Assembly: GCA_963662155.1 (NCBI GenBank)
Contig: OY759268.1
Location: 58,149,469 to 58,213,468 of the forward strand
Direction of reading: 5' to 3'
Length of the DNA: 64,000 nucleotides
Source: Lamellibrachia columna
Lineage: Eukaryota > Annelida > Polychaeta > Sabellida > Siboglinidae
Program-made: the position numbers and the translations under genes
Shown: piece by piece, positions 44,823-59,800 of the stretch
Layout of the letters: the number at the start of each line of letters is the position of its first letter
Position numbering within the stretch: the first letter of the stretch is position 1
The notes under the pieces: model-generated
Seen by the model: only the letters and a program-made list of their open reading frames with translations
Told to the model about the DNA's origin: nothing
Databases searched by the model: none

Positions 44823-47800
44823 TATGTAATATTAACATGAACACTTCAGCTACATGTTTGATGTATGATTATCGTTCTTTAGGTGTAATATTAACACGAA
44901 CACTGAAGCTACATGTTTGATGCATGACTGTCGTTCTTAAGGTGTAATATTAACACGAACACTGAAGCTACATGTTTGATGTATGGCTGTCGTTCTTTAG
45001 CTGTAATATTAACACGAACACTGAATCTACATGTTTGATGTATGGCTGTCGTTCTTTAGGTGTAATATTAACACAAACACTGAAGCTACATGTTTGATGC
45101 ATGACTGTCGTTCTTAAGGTGTAATATTAACACGAACACTGAAGCTACATGTTTGATGTATGACTGTCGTTCTTTAGGTGTAATATTAACATGAACACTG
45201 AAGCTACATGTTTGATGTATGACTGTCCTTCTTTAGGTGTAATGTTAAAATGAACACTGAAGCTACATGTTTGATGTAAGGCTGTCGTTCTTTAGGTGAC
45301 ACTAAAGCTACATGTTTCGTGTATGACTGTCGTTCTTTAAGTGTAATATTAACATGAACACTGAAGCTACATGTTTGATGTATGACTGTTGTTCTTTAGG
45401 TGTAATATTAACATGAACACTGAAGCTACATGTTTGATGTATGACTGTCGTTCTTTAGGTGTAATATCAACATGAACACTGAAGCTACATGTTTGATGTA
45501 TGACTGTAGTTCTTTAGGTGTAATATTAACATGAACACTGAAGCTACATGTTTGGTGTATGAGTGTCGTTCTTTAGGTGCAATATTAACATGAACACTGA
45601 AGCTACATGTTTGATGTATGACTGTCGTTCTTTAGGTGCAATATGGCTGTCATTCTTTAGGTGCAATATTAACATGAAAACTGAAGCTACATGTTTGATG
45701 TATGACTGTCGTTCTTTAGGTGCAATATTAACATGAACACTGAAGCTACATGTTTGATGTATGACTGTCGTTCTTTAGGTGTAATGTTAACATGAATAAT
45801 GAAGCTACATGGTTGATGTACGACTGTCGTTCTTTAGGTGTAATGTTAACATGAACACTGAAGCTACATGTTTGAAGTATGACTGTCGTTCTTTAGGTGT
45901 AATATTAACACGAACAATGAAGCTACATGTTTGATGTATGACTGTCGTTCTTTAGGGGTAATATCAACATGAACACTGAAGCTACATGTTTGATGTATGA
46001 CTGTCGTTCTTTAGGTGTAATATTAACACGAACACTGAAGCTACATGTTTGATGTATGACTGTGGTTATTTAGGTGTAATATTAACACGAACACTGAAGT
46101 TACATGTTTGATGTATGGCTGTCGTTCTTTAGGTGTAATATTAACACGAACACTGAAGCTATATGTTTGATGTATGGCTGTCGTTCTTTAGGTGTAATAT
46201 TAACACGAACACTGAAGCTACATGTTTGATGTATGACTGTCGTTCTTTAGGTGTAATATTAACACGAACACTGAAGCTACATGTTTCATGTATGACTGTC
46301 GTTCTTTAGGTGTAATATTAACATGAACACTGAAGCAACATGTTTGATATATGACTGTCGTTCTTTAGGTGTAATATTAACATGAACACTGAAGCTACAT
46401 GTTTGATGTATGACTGTCGTTCTTTAGGTGTAATATTAACAAGAACACAGAAGCTACATGTTTCATGTATGACTGTCGTTCTTAAGTGTAATATCAACAT
46501 GAACACTGAAGCTACATGTTTGATGTATGACTGTCGTTCTTTAGGTGTAATATCAACATGAACACTGAAGCTACATGTTTGATGTATGACTGTAGTTATT
46601 TAGGTGAAATATTAACATGAACACTGAAGCTACATGTTTGGTGTATGAGTGTCTTTATTTAGGTGCAATATTAACATGAACACTGAAGCTACATGTTTGA
46701 TATATGACTGTCGTTCTTTAGGTGCAATATGGCTGTCATTTTTTAGGTGCAATATTAACATGAACACTGAAGCTACATGTTTGATGTATGACTGTCGTTC
46801 TTTAGGTGCAATATTAACATGAACACTGAAGCTACATGTTTGCTGTACGACTGTCGTTCTTTAGGTGTAATGTTAACATGAACACTGAAGCTACATGTTT
46901 GATGTACGACTGTCGTTCTTTAGGTGTAATGTTAACATGAACACTGAAGCTACATGTTTGATGTACGACTGTCGTTCTTTAGGTGTAATGTTAACATGAA
47001 CACTGAAGCTACATGTTTGGTGTATGACTGTCGTTCTTTATGTGTAATATTAACATGAACACTGAAGCTACATGTTTGATGTATGGCTGTCGTTCTTTAG
47101 GTGTAATACTAACATGAACACTGAAGCTACATGTTTGATGTATGACTGTCGTTCTTTATGTGTAATATTAATATGAACACTGAAGCTACATGTTTGATGT
47201 ATGACTGTCGTTCTTTAGGTGCAATATTAACATGAACACTGAAGCTACATGATTGATGTATGACGGTCGTTCTTTAGGTGCAATATGGCTGTCGTTATTT
47301 AGGTGCAATATTAACATGAACACTGAAGCTACATGTTTGATGTATGATTGTCGTTCTTTAGGTGCAATATTAACATGAACACTGAAGCTACATGTTTGAT
47401 GTATGACTGTCGTTCTTTAGGTGTTATATTAACATGAACACTGAAGCTACATGTTTGATGTATGACTGTCCTTCTTTAGGTGTAATGTTAAAATGAACAC
47501 TGAAGCTACATGTTTGATGTAAGGCTGTCGTTTTTAGGTGTAATGTTAACATGAACACTGAAGCTACGTGTTTGATGTAAGGCTGTCGTTCTTTAGGTGT
47601 AATGTTAACATGAACACTGAAGCTACATGTTTCGTGTATGACTGTCGTTCTTTAAATGTAATATTAACATGAACACTGAAGCTACATGTTTGATGTATGA
47701 CTGTTGTTCTTTAGGTAAAATATTAACATGAACACTGAAGCTACATGTTTGATGTATGACTGTCGTTCTTTATGTGTAATATCAACATGAACACTGAAGC

Positions 47801-50800
47801 TACATGTTTGATGTATGACTGTAGTTCTTTAGGTGTAATATTAACATGAACACTGAAGCTACATGTTTGGTGTATGACTGTCGTTCTTTAGGTGTAATAT
47901 TAACACGAACACTGAAGCTACATGTTTGATGTAAGACTGTCGTTCTTTAGGGGTAATATCAACATGAACACTGAAGCTACATGTTTGATGTATGACTGTC
48001 GTTCTTTAGGTGTAATATTAACACGAACACTGAAGCTACATGTTTGATGTATGACTGTCGTTCTTTAGGTGTAATATTAACACGAACACTGAAGCTACAT
48101 GTTTGATGTATGACTGTGGTTATTTAGGTGTAATATTAACACGAACACTGAAGTTACATGTTTGATGTATGGCTGTCGTTCTTTAGGTGTAATATTAACA
48201 CGAACACTGAAGCTATATGTTTGATGTGTGGCTGTCGTTCTTTAGGTGTAATATTAACACGAACACTGAAGCTACATGTTTGATGTATGACTGTCGTTCT
48301 TTAGGTGTAATATTAACACGAACACTGAAGCTACATGTTTCATGTATGACTGTCGTTCTTTAGGTGTAATATTAACATGAACACTGAAGCAACATGTTTG
48401 ATGTATGACTGTCGTTCTTTAGGTGTAATATTAACATGAACACTGAAGCTACATGTTTTATGTATGACTGTCGTTCTTTAGGTGTAATATTAACAAGAAC
48501 ACAGAAGCTACAGGTTTGATGTATGACTGTCGTTCTTAAGTGTAATATCAACATGAACACTGAAGCTACATGTTTGATGTATGACTGTCGTTCTTTAGGT
48601 GTAATATCAACATGAACACTGAAGCTACATGTTTGATGTATGACTGTAGTTATTTAGGTGAAATATTAACATGAACACTGAAGCTACATGTTTGGTGTAT
48701 GAGTGTCGTTCTTTAGGTGCAATATTAACATGAACACTGAAGCTACATGTTTGATGTATGACTGTCGTTCTTTAGGTGCAATATGGCTGTCATTCTTTAG
48801 GTGCAATATTAACATGAACACTGAAGCTACATGTTTGATGTATGACTGTCGTTCTTTAGGTGCAATATTAACATGAACACTGAAGCTACATGTTTGCTGT
48901 ACGACTGTCGTTCTTTAGGTGTAATGTTAACATGAACACTGAAGCTACATGTTTGATGTACGACTGTCGTTCTTTAGGTGTAATGTTAACATGAACACTG
49001 AAGCTACATGTTTGATGTACGACTGTCGTTCTTTAGGTGTAATGTTAACATGAACACTGAAGCTACATGTTTGGTGTATGACTGTGGTTCTTTATGTGTA
49101 ATATTAACATGAACACTGAAGCTACATGTTTGATGTATGGCTGTCGTTCTTTAGGTGTAATATTAACATGAACACTGAAGCTACATGTTTGATGTATGAT
49201 TGTCGTTCTTTATGTGTAATATTAATATGAAGACTGAAGCTACATGTTTGATGTATGATTGTCGTTCTTTAGGTGCAATATTAACATGAACACTGAAGCT
49301 ACATGATTGATGTATGACGGTCGTTCTTTAGGTGCAATATGGCTGTCGTTCTTTAGGTGCAATATTAACATGAACACTGAAGCTACATGTTTGATGTATG
49401 ACTGTCGTTCTTTAGGTGCAATTTTAACATGAACACTGAAGCTACATGTTTGATGTATGACTGTCGTTCTTTAGGTGTTATATTAACATGAACACTGAAG
49501 CTACATGTTTGATGTATGACTGTCCTTCTTTAGGTGTAATGTTAAAATGAACACTGAAGCTACATGTTTGATGTAAGGCTGTCGTTTTTAGGTGTAATGT
49601 TAACATGAACACTGAAGCTACGTGTTTGATGTAAGGCTGTCGTTCTTTAGGTGTAATGTTAACATGAACACTGAAGCTACATGTTTCGTGTATGACAGTC
49701 GTTCTTTAAATGTAATATTAACATGAACACTGAAGCTACATGTTTGATGTATGACTGTTGTTCTTTAGGTGTAATATTAACATGAACACTGAAGCTACAT
49801 GTTTGATGTATGACTGTCGTTCTTTATGTGTAATATCAACATGAACACTGAAGCTACATGTTTGATGTATGACTGTAGTTCTTTAGGTGTAATATTAACA
49901 TGAACACTGAAGCTACATGTTTGGTGTATGTGTGTCGTTCTTTAGGTGCAATATTAACATGAACACTGAAGCTACATGTTTGATGTATGACTGTCGTTCT
50001 TTATGTGCAATATGGCTGTCATTCTTTAGGTGCAATATTAACATGAACACTGAAGCTACATGTTTGATGTATGACTGTCGTTCTTTAGGTGCAATATTAA
50101 CATGAACACTGAAGCTACATGTTTGATGTATGACTGTCGTTCTTTAGGTGTAATGTTAACATGAACACTAAAGCTACATGTTTGATGTTCGACTGTCGTT
50201 CTTTAGGTGAAATGTTAACATGAATACTGAAGCTACATGTTTGAAGTATGACTGTCGTTCTTTAGGTGTAATATTAACATGAACAATGAAGCTACATGTT
50301 TGATGTATGACTGTCGTTCTTTAGGGGTAATATCAACACGAACACTGAAGCTACATGTTTGATGTATGGTTGTCGCTCTTTAGGTGTAATATTAACACGA
50401 ACACTCAAGCTACATGTTTGATGTATGGCTGTCGTTCTTTAGGTGTAATATTAACACGAACACTGAAGCTACATGTTTGATGTATGACTGTCGTTCTTTA
50501 TGTGTAATATTAACACGAACACTGAAGCTACATGTTTGATGTATGACTGTCGTTAATTAGGTGTAATATTAACACCAACACTCAAGCTACATGTTTGATG
50601 TATGGCTGTCGTTCTTTAGGTGTAATATTAACACGAACACTAAAGCTTCATGTTTGATGTATGACTGTCGTTCTTTAGGTGTAATATTAACACGAACACT
50701 GAAGCTACATGTTTGATGTATGACTGTCGTTCTTTAGGTGTAATATTAACACGAACACTGAAGCTACATGTTTGATGTATGACTGTCGTTATTTAGGTGT

Positions 50801-53800
50801 AATATCAACATGAACACTGAAGCTACATGTTTGATGTATGATTGTCGTTCTTTAGGTGTAATATTAACATGAACAATAAAGCTACATGTTTGATGTATGG
50901 CTGTCGTTCTTTAGGTGTAATGTTTACATGAACACTAAAGCTACATGTTTGATGTATGACTGTCGTTCTTAAGTGTAATATTAACACGAACACTGAAGCT
51001 ACATGTTTGATGTATGACTCTGGTTCTTTAGGTGTAATATTAACACGAACACTGAAGCTACATGTTTGATGTATGGCTGTCGTTCTTTAGGTGTAATATT
51101 AACATGAACACTGAAGCTACATGTTTGATTTATGGCGGTCGTTCTTTAGGTGTAATATTAACACGAACACTGAAGCTACATGTTTGATGTATGAATATCG
51201 TTCTTTAGGTTTAATATTAACACGAACACTGAAGCTACATGTTTGATATATGACTGTCGTTCTTTATGTGTAATATTAACATGAACACTGAAGCTACATG
51301 TTTGATGTATGACTGTCGTTCTTTAGGTGTAATATTAACATGAACACTGAAGCTACATGTTTTATGTATGACTGTCGTTCTTTAAGGGTAATATTAATAT
51401 GAACACTGAAGCTACGTGTTTTGTGTATGACTGACTTTCTTTATGTGTAATATTAACATGAACACTGAAGCTACATGTTTGATGTAAGGCTGTCGTTTTT
51501 TAGTTGTAATATTAACATGAACACTGAAGCTACATGTTTGATGTATGACTGTAGTTCTTTAGGTGTAAAATTAACATGAACACTGAAGCTACATGTTTGA
51601 TGTATGAGTGTCGTTCTTTAGGTGCAATATTAACATGAACACTGAAGCTAAATGTTTGATGTATGACTGTCGTTCTTTAGGTGCAATATGGCTGTCATTC
51701 TTTAGGTGTAAAATTAACATGAACACTGAAGCTACATGTTTGATGTATGACTGTCGTTCTTTAGGTGCAATATTAACATGAACACTGAAGCTACATGTTT
51801 GCTGTACGACTGTCGTTCTTTAGGTGTAATGTTAACATGAACACTGAAGCTACATGTTTGGTGTATGACTGTCGTTCTTTATGTGTAATATCAACATGAA
51901 CACTGAAGCTACATGTTTGATGTATGGCTGTCGTTCTTTAGGTGTAATATTAACATGAACACTAAAGCTACATGTTTGATGTATGACTGTCGTTCTTTAT
52001 GTGTAATATTAATATGAACACTGAAGCTACATGATTGATGTATGACTGTCGTTCTTTAGGTGCAATATTAACATGAACACTGAAGCTACATGATTGATGT
52101 ATGACGGTCGTTCTTTAGGTTCAATATGGCTGTCGTTCTTTAGGTGCAATATTTACATGAACACTGAAGCTACATGTTTGATGTATGACTGTCGTTTTTA
52201 GGTGCAATATTAACATGAACACTGAAGCTACATGTTTGATGTATGACTGTCGTTCTTTAGGTGTTATATTAACATGAACACTGAAGCTACATGTTTGATG
52301 TATGATTGTCGTTCTTTAGGTGTAATATTAACACAAACACTGAAGCTACATGTTTGATATATGACTGTCGTTCTTTATGTGTAATATTAACATGAACACT
52401 GAAGCTACATGTTTGATGTATGACTGTCGTTCTTTAGGTGTAATATTAACATGAACACTGAAGCTACATGTTTTATGTATGACTGTCGTCCTTTAAGGGT
52501 AATATTAATATGAACACTGAAGCTACGTGTTTTGTGTATGACTGACTTTCTCTATGTGTAATATTAACATGAACACTGAAGCTACATGTTTGATGTAAGG
52601 CTGTCGTTTTTTAGGTGTAATATTAACATGAACACTGAAGCTACATGTTTGATGTATGACTGTAGTTATTTAGGTGTAATATTAACATGAACACTGAAGC
52701 TACATGTTTGATGTATGAGTGTCGTTCTTTAGGTGCAATATTAACATGAACACTGAAGCTACATGTTTGATGTATGACTGTCGTTCTTTAGGTGCAATAT
52801 GGCTGTCATTCTTTAGGTGCAAAATTAACATGAACACTGAAGCTACATGTTTGATGTATAACTGTCGTTCTTTAGGTGCAATATTAACATGAACACTGAA
52901 GCTACATGTTTGCTGTACGACTGTCGTTCTTTAGGTGTAATGTTAACATGAACACTGAAGCTACATGTTTGATGTACGACTGTCGTTCTTTAGGTGTAAT
53001 GTTAACATGAACACTGAAGCTACATGTTTGGTGTATGACTGTCGTTATTTATGTGTAATATTAACATGAACACTGAAGCTACATGTTTGATGTATGGCTG
53101 TCGTTCTTTAGGTGTAATATTAACATGAACACTGAAGCTACATGTTTGATGTATGACTGTCGTTCTTTATGTGTAATATTAATATGAACACTGAAGCTAC
53201 ATGATTGATGTATGACTGTCGTTCTTTAGGTGCAATATGGCTGTCGTTCTTTAGGTGCAATATTAACATGAACACTGAAGCTACATGTTTGATGTATGAC
53301 TGTCGTTCTTTAGGTGCAATATTAACATGAACACTGAAGCTACATGATTGATGTATGACAGTCGTTCTTTAGGTGCAATATGGCTGTCGTTCTTTAGGTG
53401 CAATATTAAAATGAACACTGAAGCTACATGTTTGATGTATGACTGTCGATCTTTAGGTTTTATATTAACATGAACACTGAAGCTACATGTTTGATGTATG
53501 ACTGTTGTTCTTTAGGTGTAATATTAACATGAACACTGAAGCTACATGTTTGATGTATGACTGTCGTTCTTTAGGTGTACTATTAACATGAACACTGAAG
53601 CTACATGTTTGATGTACGACTGTCGTTCTTTATGTGTAATGTTAACATGAACACTGAAGCTACATGTTTGAAGTATGAGTGTCGTTCTTTAGGTGTAATA
53701 TTAACACGAACAATGAAGCTACATGTTTGATGTATGACTGTCGTTCTTTAGGGGTAATATCAATAAGAACACTGAAGCTACATGTTTGATGTATGACTGT

Positions 53801-56800
53801 CGTTCTTTATGTGTAATATTAACACGAACACTGAAGCTACATGTTTGATGTATGACTGTCGTTCTTTAGGTGTAGTATTAACACGAACATTGAAGCTACA
53901 TGTTTGATGTATGACTGTGGTTATTTAGGTGTAATATTAACACGAACACTGAAGTTACATGTTTGATGTATGGCTGTCGTTCTTTAAGTGTAATATTAAC
54001 ACGAACACTGAAGCTATATGTTTGATGTATGGCTGTCGTTCTTTAGGTGTAATATTAACACGAACACTGAAGCTACATGTTTGATGTATGACTGTCGTTC
54101 TTTAGGGGTAATATTAACACGAACATTGAAGCTACATGTTTGATGTATGACTGTCGTTCTTTAGGTGTAATACTAACATGAACACTGAAGTTACATGTTT
54201 GATGTATGACTGTCGTTCTTTAGGTGTAATATTAATATGAACACTGAAGCTACATGTTTGATGTATGACTGTCGTTCTTTAGGTGCAATATTAACATGAA
54301 CGCTGAAGCTACATGTTTGCTGTACGACTGTCGTTCTTTAATTGTAATGTTAACATGAACACTGAAACTACATGTTTGATGTATGACTGTCGTTCTTAAG
54401 TGTAATATCAACATGAACACTGAAGCTACATGTTTGATGTATGACTGTCGTTCTTTCGGTGTAATATCAACATGAACACTGAAGCTACATGTTTGATGTA
54501 TGACTGTAGTTCTTTAGGTGAAATATTAACATGAACACTGAAGCTACATGTTTGATGTATGACTGTCGTTCTTTAGGTGTAATATTAATATGAACACTGA
54601 AGCTACATGTTTGATGTATGACTGTCGTTCTTTAGGTGCAATATTAACATGAACGCTGAAGCTACATGTTTGCTGTACGACTGTCGTTCTTTAGGTGTAA
54701 TATTAACAAGAACACAGAAGCTACATGTTTGATGTATGACTGTCGTTCTTAAGTGTAATATCAACATGAACACTGAAGCTACATGTTTGATGTATGACTG
54801 TCGTTTTTCGGTGTAATATCAACATGAACACTGAAGCTACATGTTTGATGTATGACTGTAGTTCTTTAGGTGAAATATTAACATGAACACTGAAGCTACA
54901 TGTTTGGTGTATGAGTGTCGTTCTTTAGGTGCAATATTAACATGAACACTGAAGCTACATGTTTGATGTATGACTGTCCTTCTTTAGGTGCAATATGGCT
55001 GTCATTCTTTAGGTGCAATATTAACATGAACACTGAAGCTACATGTTTCGTGTATGACAGTCGTTCTTTAAATGTAATATTAACATGAACACTGAAGCTA
55101 CATGTTTGATGTATGACTGTTGTTCTTTAGGTGTAATATTAACATGAACACTGAAGCTACATGTTTGATGTATGACTGTCGTTCTTTATGTGTAATATCA
55201 ACATGAACACTGAAGCTACATGTTTGATGTATGACTGTAGTTCTTTAGGTGTAATATTAACATGAACACTGAAGCTACATGTTTGGTGTATGTGTGTCGT
55301 TCTTTAGGTGCAATATTAACATGAACACTGAAGCTACATGATTGATGTATGACTGTCGTTCTTTATGTGCAATATGGCTGTCATTCTTTAGGTGCAATAT
55401 TAACATGAACACTGAAACTACATGTTTGATGTATGACTGTCGTTCTTTAGGTGCAATATTAACATGAACACTGAAGCTACATGTTTGATGTATGACTGTC
55501 GTTCTTTAGGTGTAATGTTAACATGAACACTGAAGCTACATGTTTGATGTTCGACTGTCGTTCTTTAGGTGAAATGTTAACATGAACACTGAAGCTACAT
55601 GTTTGAAGTATGACTGTCGTTCTTTAGGTGTAATATTAACACGAACAATGAAGCTACATGTTTGATGTATGACTGTCGTTCTTTAGGGGTAATATCAACA
55701 CGAACACTGAAGCTACATGTTTGATGTATGGTTGTCGCTCTTTAGGTGTAATATTAACACGAACACTCAAGCTACATGTTTGATGTATGGCTGTCGTTCT
55801 TTAGGTGTAATATTAACACGAACACTGAAGCTACATGTTTGATGTATGACTGTCGTTCTTTATGTGTAATATTAACACGAACACTGAAGCTACATGTTTG
55901 ATGTATGACTGTCGTTAATTAGGTGTAATATTAACACCAACACTCAAGCTACATGTTTGATGTATGGCTGTCGTTCTTTAGGTGTAATATTAACACGAAC
56001 ACTAAAGCTTCATGTTTGATGTATGACTGTCGTTCTTTAGGTGTAATATTAACACGAACACTGAAGCTACATGTTTGATGTATGACTGTCGTTCTTTAGG
56101 TGTAATATTAACACGAACACTGAAGCTACATGTTTGATGTATGACTGTCTTTATTTAGGTGTAATATCAACATGAACACTGAAGCTACATGTTTGATGTA
56201 TGATTGTCGTTCTTTAGGTGTAATATTAACATGAACAATAAAGCTACATGTTTGATGTATGGCTGTCGTTCTTTAGGTGTAATGTTTACATGAACACTAA
56301 AGCTACATGTTTGATGTATGACTGTCGTTCTTAAGTGTAATATTAACACGAACACTGAAGCTACATGTTTGATGTATGACTCTGGTTCTTTAGGTGTAAT
56401 ATTAACACGAACACTGAAGCTACATGTTTGATGTATGGCTGTCGTTCTTTAGGTGTAATATTAACATGAACACTGAAGCTACATGTTTGATTTATGGCGG
56501 TCGTTCTTTAGGTGTAATATTAACACGAACACTGAAGCTACATGTTTGATGTATGAATGTCGTTCTTTAGGTTTAATATTAACACGAACACTGAAGCTAC
56601 ATGTTTGATATATGACTGTCGTTCTTTATGTGTAATATTAACATGAACACTGAAGCTACATGTTTGATGTATGACTGTCGTTCTTTAGGTGTAATATTAA
56701 CATGAACACTGAAGCTACATGTTTTATGTATGACTGTCGTTCTTTAAAGGTAATATTAATATGAACACTGAAGCTACGTGTTTTGTGTATGACTGACTTT

Positions 56801-59800
56801 CTTTATGTGTAATATTAACATGAACACTGAAGCTACATGTTTGATGTAAGGCTGTCGTTTTTTAGTTGTAATATTAACATGAACACTGAAGCTACATGTT
56901 TGATGTATGACTGTAGTTCTTTAGGTGTAAAATTAACATGAACACTGAAGCTACATGTTTGATGTATGAGTGTCGTTCTTTAGGTGCAATATTAACATGA
57001 ACACTGAAGCTAAATGTTTGATGTATGACTGTCGTTCTTTAGGTGCAATATGGCTGTCATTCTTTAGGTGTAAAATTAACATGAACACTGAAGCTACATG
57101 TTTGATGTATGACTGTCGTTCTTTAGGTGCAATATTAACATGAACACTGAAGCTACATGTTTGCTGTACGACTGTCGTTCTTTAGGTGTAATGTTAACAT
57201 GAACACTGAAGCTACATGTTTGGTGTATGACTGTCGTTCTTTATGTGTAATATCAACATGAACACTGAAGCTACATGTTTGATGTATGGCTGTCGTTCTT
57301 TAGGTGTAATATTAACATGAACACTAAAGCTACATGTTTGATGTATGACTGTCGTTCTTTATGTGTAATATTAATATGAACACTGAAGCTACATGATTGA
57401 TGTATGACTGTCGTTCTTTAGGTGCAATATTAACATGAACACTGAAGCTACATGATTGATGTATGACGGTCGTTCTTTAGGTTCAATATGGCTGTCGTTC
57501 TTTAGGTGCAATATTTACATGAACACTGAAGCTACATGTTTGATGTATGACTGTCGTTTTTAGGTGCAATATTAACATGAACACTGAAGCTACATGTTTG
57601 ATGTATGACTGTCGTTCTTTAGGTGTTATATTAACATGAACACTGAAGCTACATGTTTGATGTATGATTGTCGTTCTTTAGGTGTAATATTAACACAAAC
57701 ACTGAAGCTACATGTTTGATATATGACTGTCGTTCTTTATGTGTAATATTAACATGAACACTGAAGCTACATGTTTGATGTATGACTGTCGTTCTTTAGG
57801 TGTAATATTAACATGAACACTGAAGCTACATGTTTTATGTATGACTGTCGTTCTTTAAGGGTAATATTAATATGAACACTGAAGCTACGTGTTTTGTGTA
57901 TGACTGACTTTCTCTATGTGTAATATTAACATGAACACTGAAGATACATGTTTGATGTAAGGCTGTCGTTTTTTAGGTGTAATATTAACATGAACACTGA
58001 AGCTACATGTTTGATGTATGACTGTAGTTATTTAGGTGTAATATTAACATGAACACTGAAGCTACATGTTTGATGTATGAGTGTCGTTCTTTAGGTGCAA
58101 TATTAACATGAACACTGAAGCTACATGTTTGATGTATGACTGTCGTTCTTTAGGTGCAATATGGCTGTCATTCTTTAGGTGCAAAATTAACATGAACACT
58201 GAAGCTACATGTTTGATGTATGACTGTCGTTCTTTAGGTGAAATATTAACATGAACACTGAAGCTACATGTTTGCTGTACGACTGTCGTTCTTTAGGTGT
58301 AATGTTAACATGAACACTGAAGCTACATGTTTGATGTACGACTGTCGTTCTTTAGGTGTAATGTTAACATGAACACTGAAGCTACATGTTTGGTGTATGA
58401 CTGTCGTTCTTTATGTGTAATATTAACATGAACACTGAAGCTACATGTTTGATGTATGGCTGTCGTTCTTTAGGTGTAATATTAACATGAACACTGAAGC
58501 TACATGTTTGATGTATGACTGTCGTTCTTTATGTGTAATATTAATATGAACACTGAAGCTACATGATTGATGTATGACTGTCGTTCTTTAGGTGCAATAT
58601 GGCTGTCGTTCTTTAGGTGCAATATTAACATGAACACTGAAGCTACATGTTTGATGTATGACTGTCGTTCTTTAGGTGCAATATTAACATGAACACTGAA
58701 GCTACATGATTGATGTATGACAGTCGTTCTTTAGGTGCAATATGGCTGTCGTTCTTTAGGTGCAATATTAAAATGAACACTGAAGCTACATGTTTGATGT
58801 ATGACTGTCGATCTTTAGGTTTTATATTAACATGAACACTGAAGCTACATGTTTGATGTATGACTGTTGTTCTTTAGGTGTAATATTAACATGAACACTG
58901 AAGCTACATGTTTGATGTATGACTGTCGTTCTTTAGGTGTACTATTAACATGAACACTGAAGCTACATGTTTGATGTACGACTGTCGTTCTTTATGTGTA
59001 ATGTTAACATGAACACTGAAGCTACATGTTTGAAGTATGACTGTCGTTCTTTAGGTGTAATATTAACACGAACAATGAAGCTACATGTTTGATGTATGAA
59101 TGTCGTTCTTTAGGGGTAATATCAATAAGAACACTGAAGCTACATGTTTGATGTATGACTGTCGTTCTTTATGTGTAATATTAACACGAACACTGAAGCT
59201 ACATGTTTGATGTATGACTGTCGTTCTTTAGGTGTAGTATTAACACGAACATTGAAGCTACATGTTTGATGTATGACTGTGGTTATTTAGGTGTAATATT
59301 AACACGAACACTGAAGTTACCTGTTTGATGTATGGCTGTCGTTCTTTAAGTGTAATATTAACACGAACACTGAAGCTATATGTTTGATGTATGGCTGTCG
59401 TTCTTTAGGTGTAATATTAACACGAACACTGAAGCTACATGTTTGATGTATGACTGTCGTTCTTTAGGGGTAATATTAACACGAACATTGAAGCTACATG
59501 TTTGATGTATGACTGTCGTTCTTTAGGTGTAATACTAACATGAACACTGAAGTTACATGTTTGATGTATGACTGTCGTTCTTTAGGTGTAATATTAATAT
59601 GAACACTGAAGCTACATGTTTGATGTATGACTGTCGTTCTTTAGGTGCAATATTAACATGAACGCTGAAGCTACATGTTTGCTGTACGACTGTCGTTCTT
59701 TAATTGTAATGTTAACATGAACACTGAAACTACATGTTTGATGTATGACTGTCGTTCTTAAGTGTAATATCAACATGAACACTGAAGCTACATGTTTGAT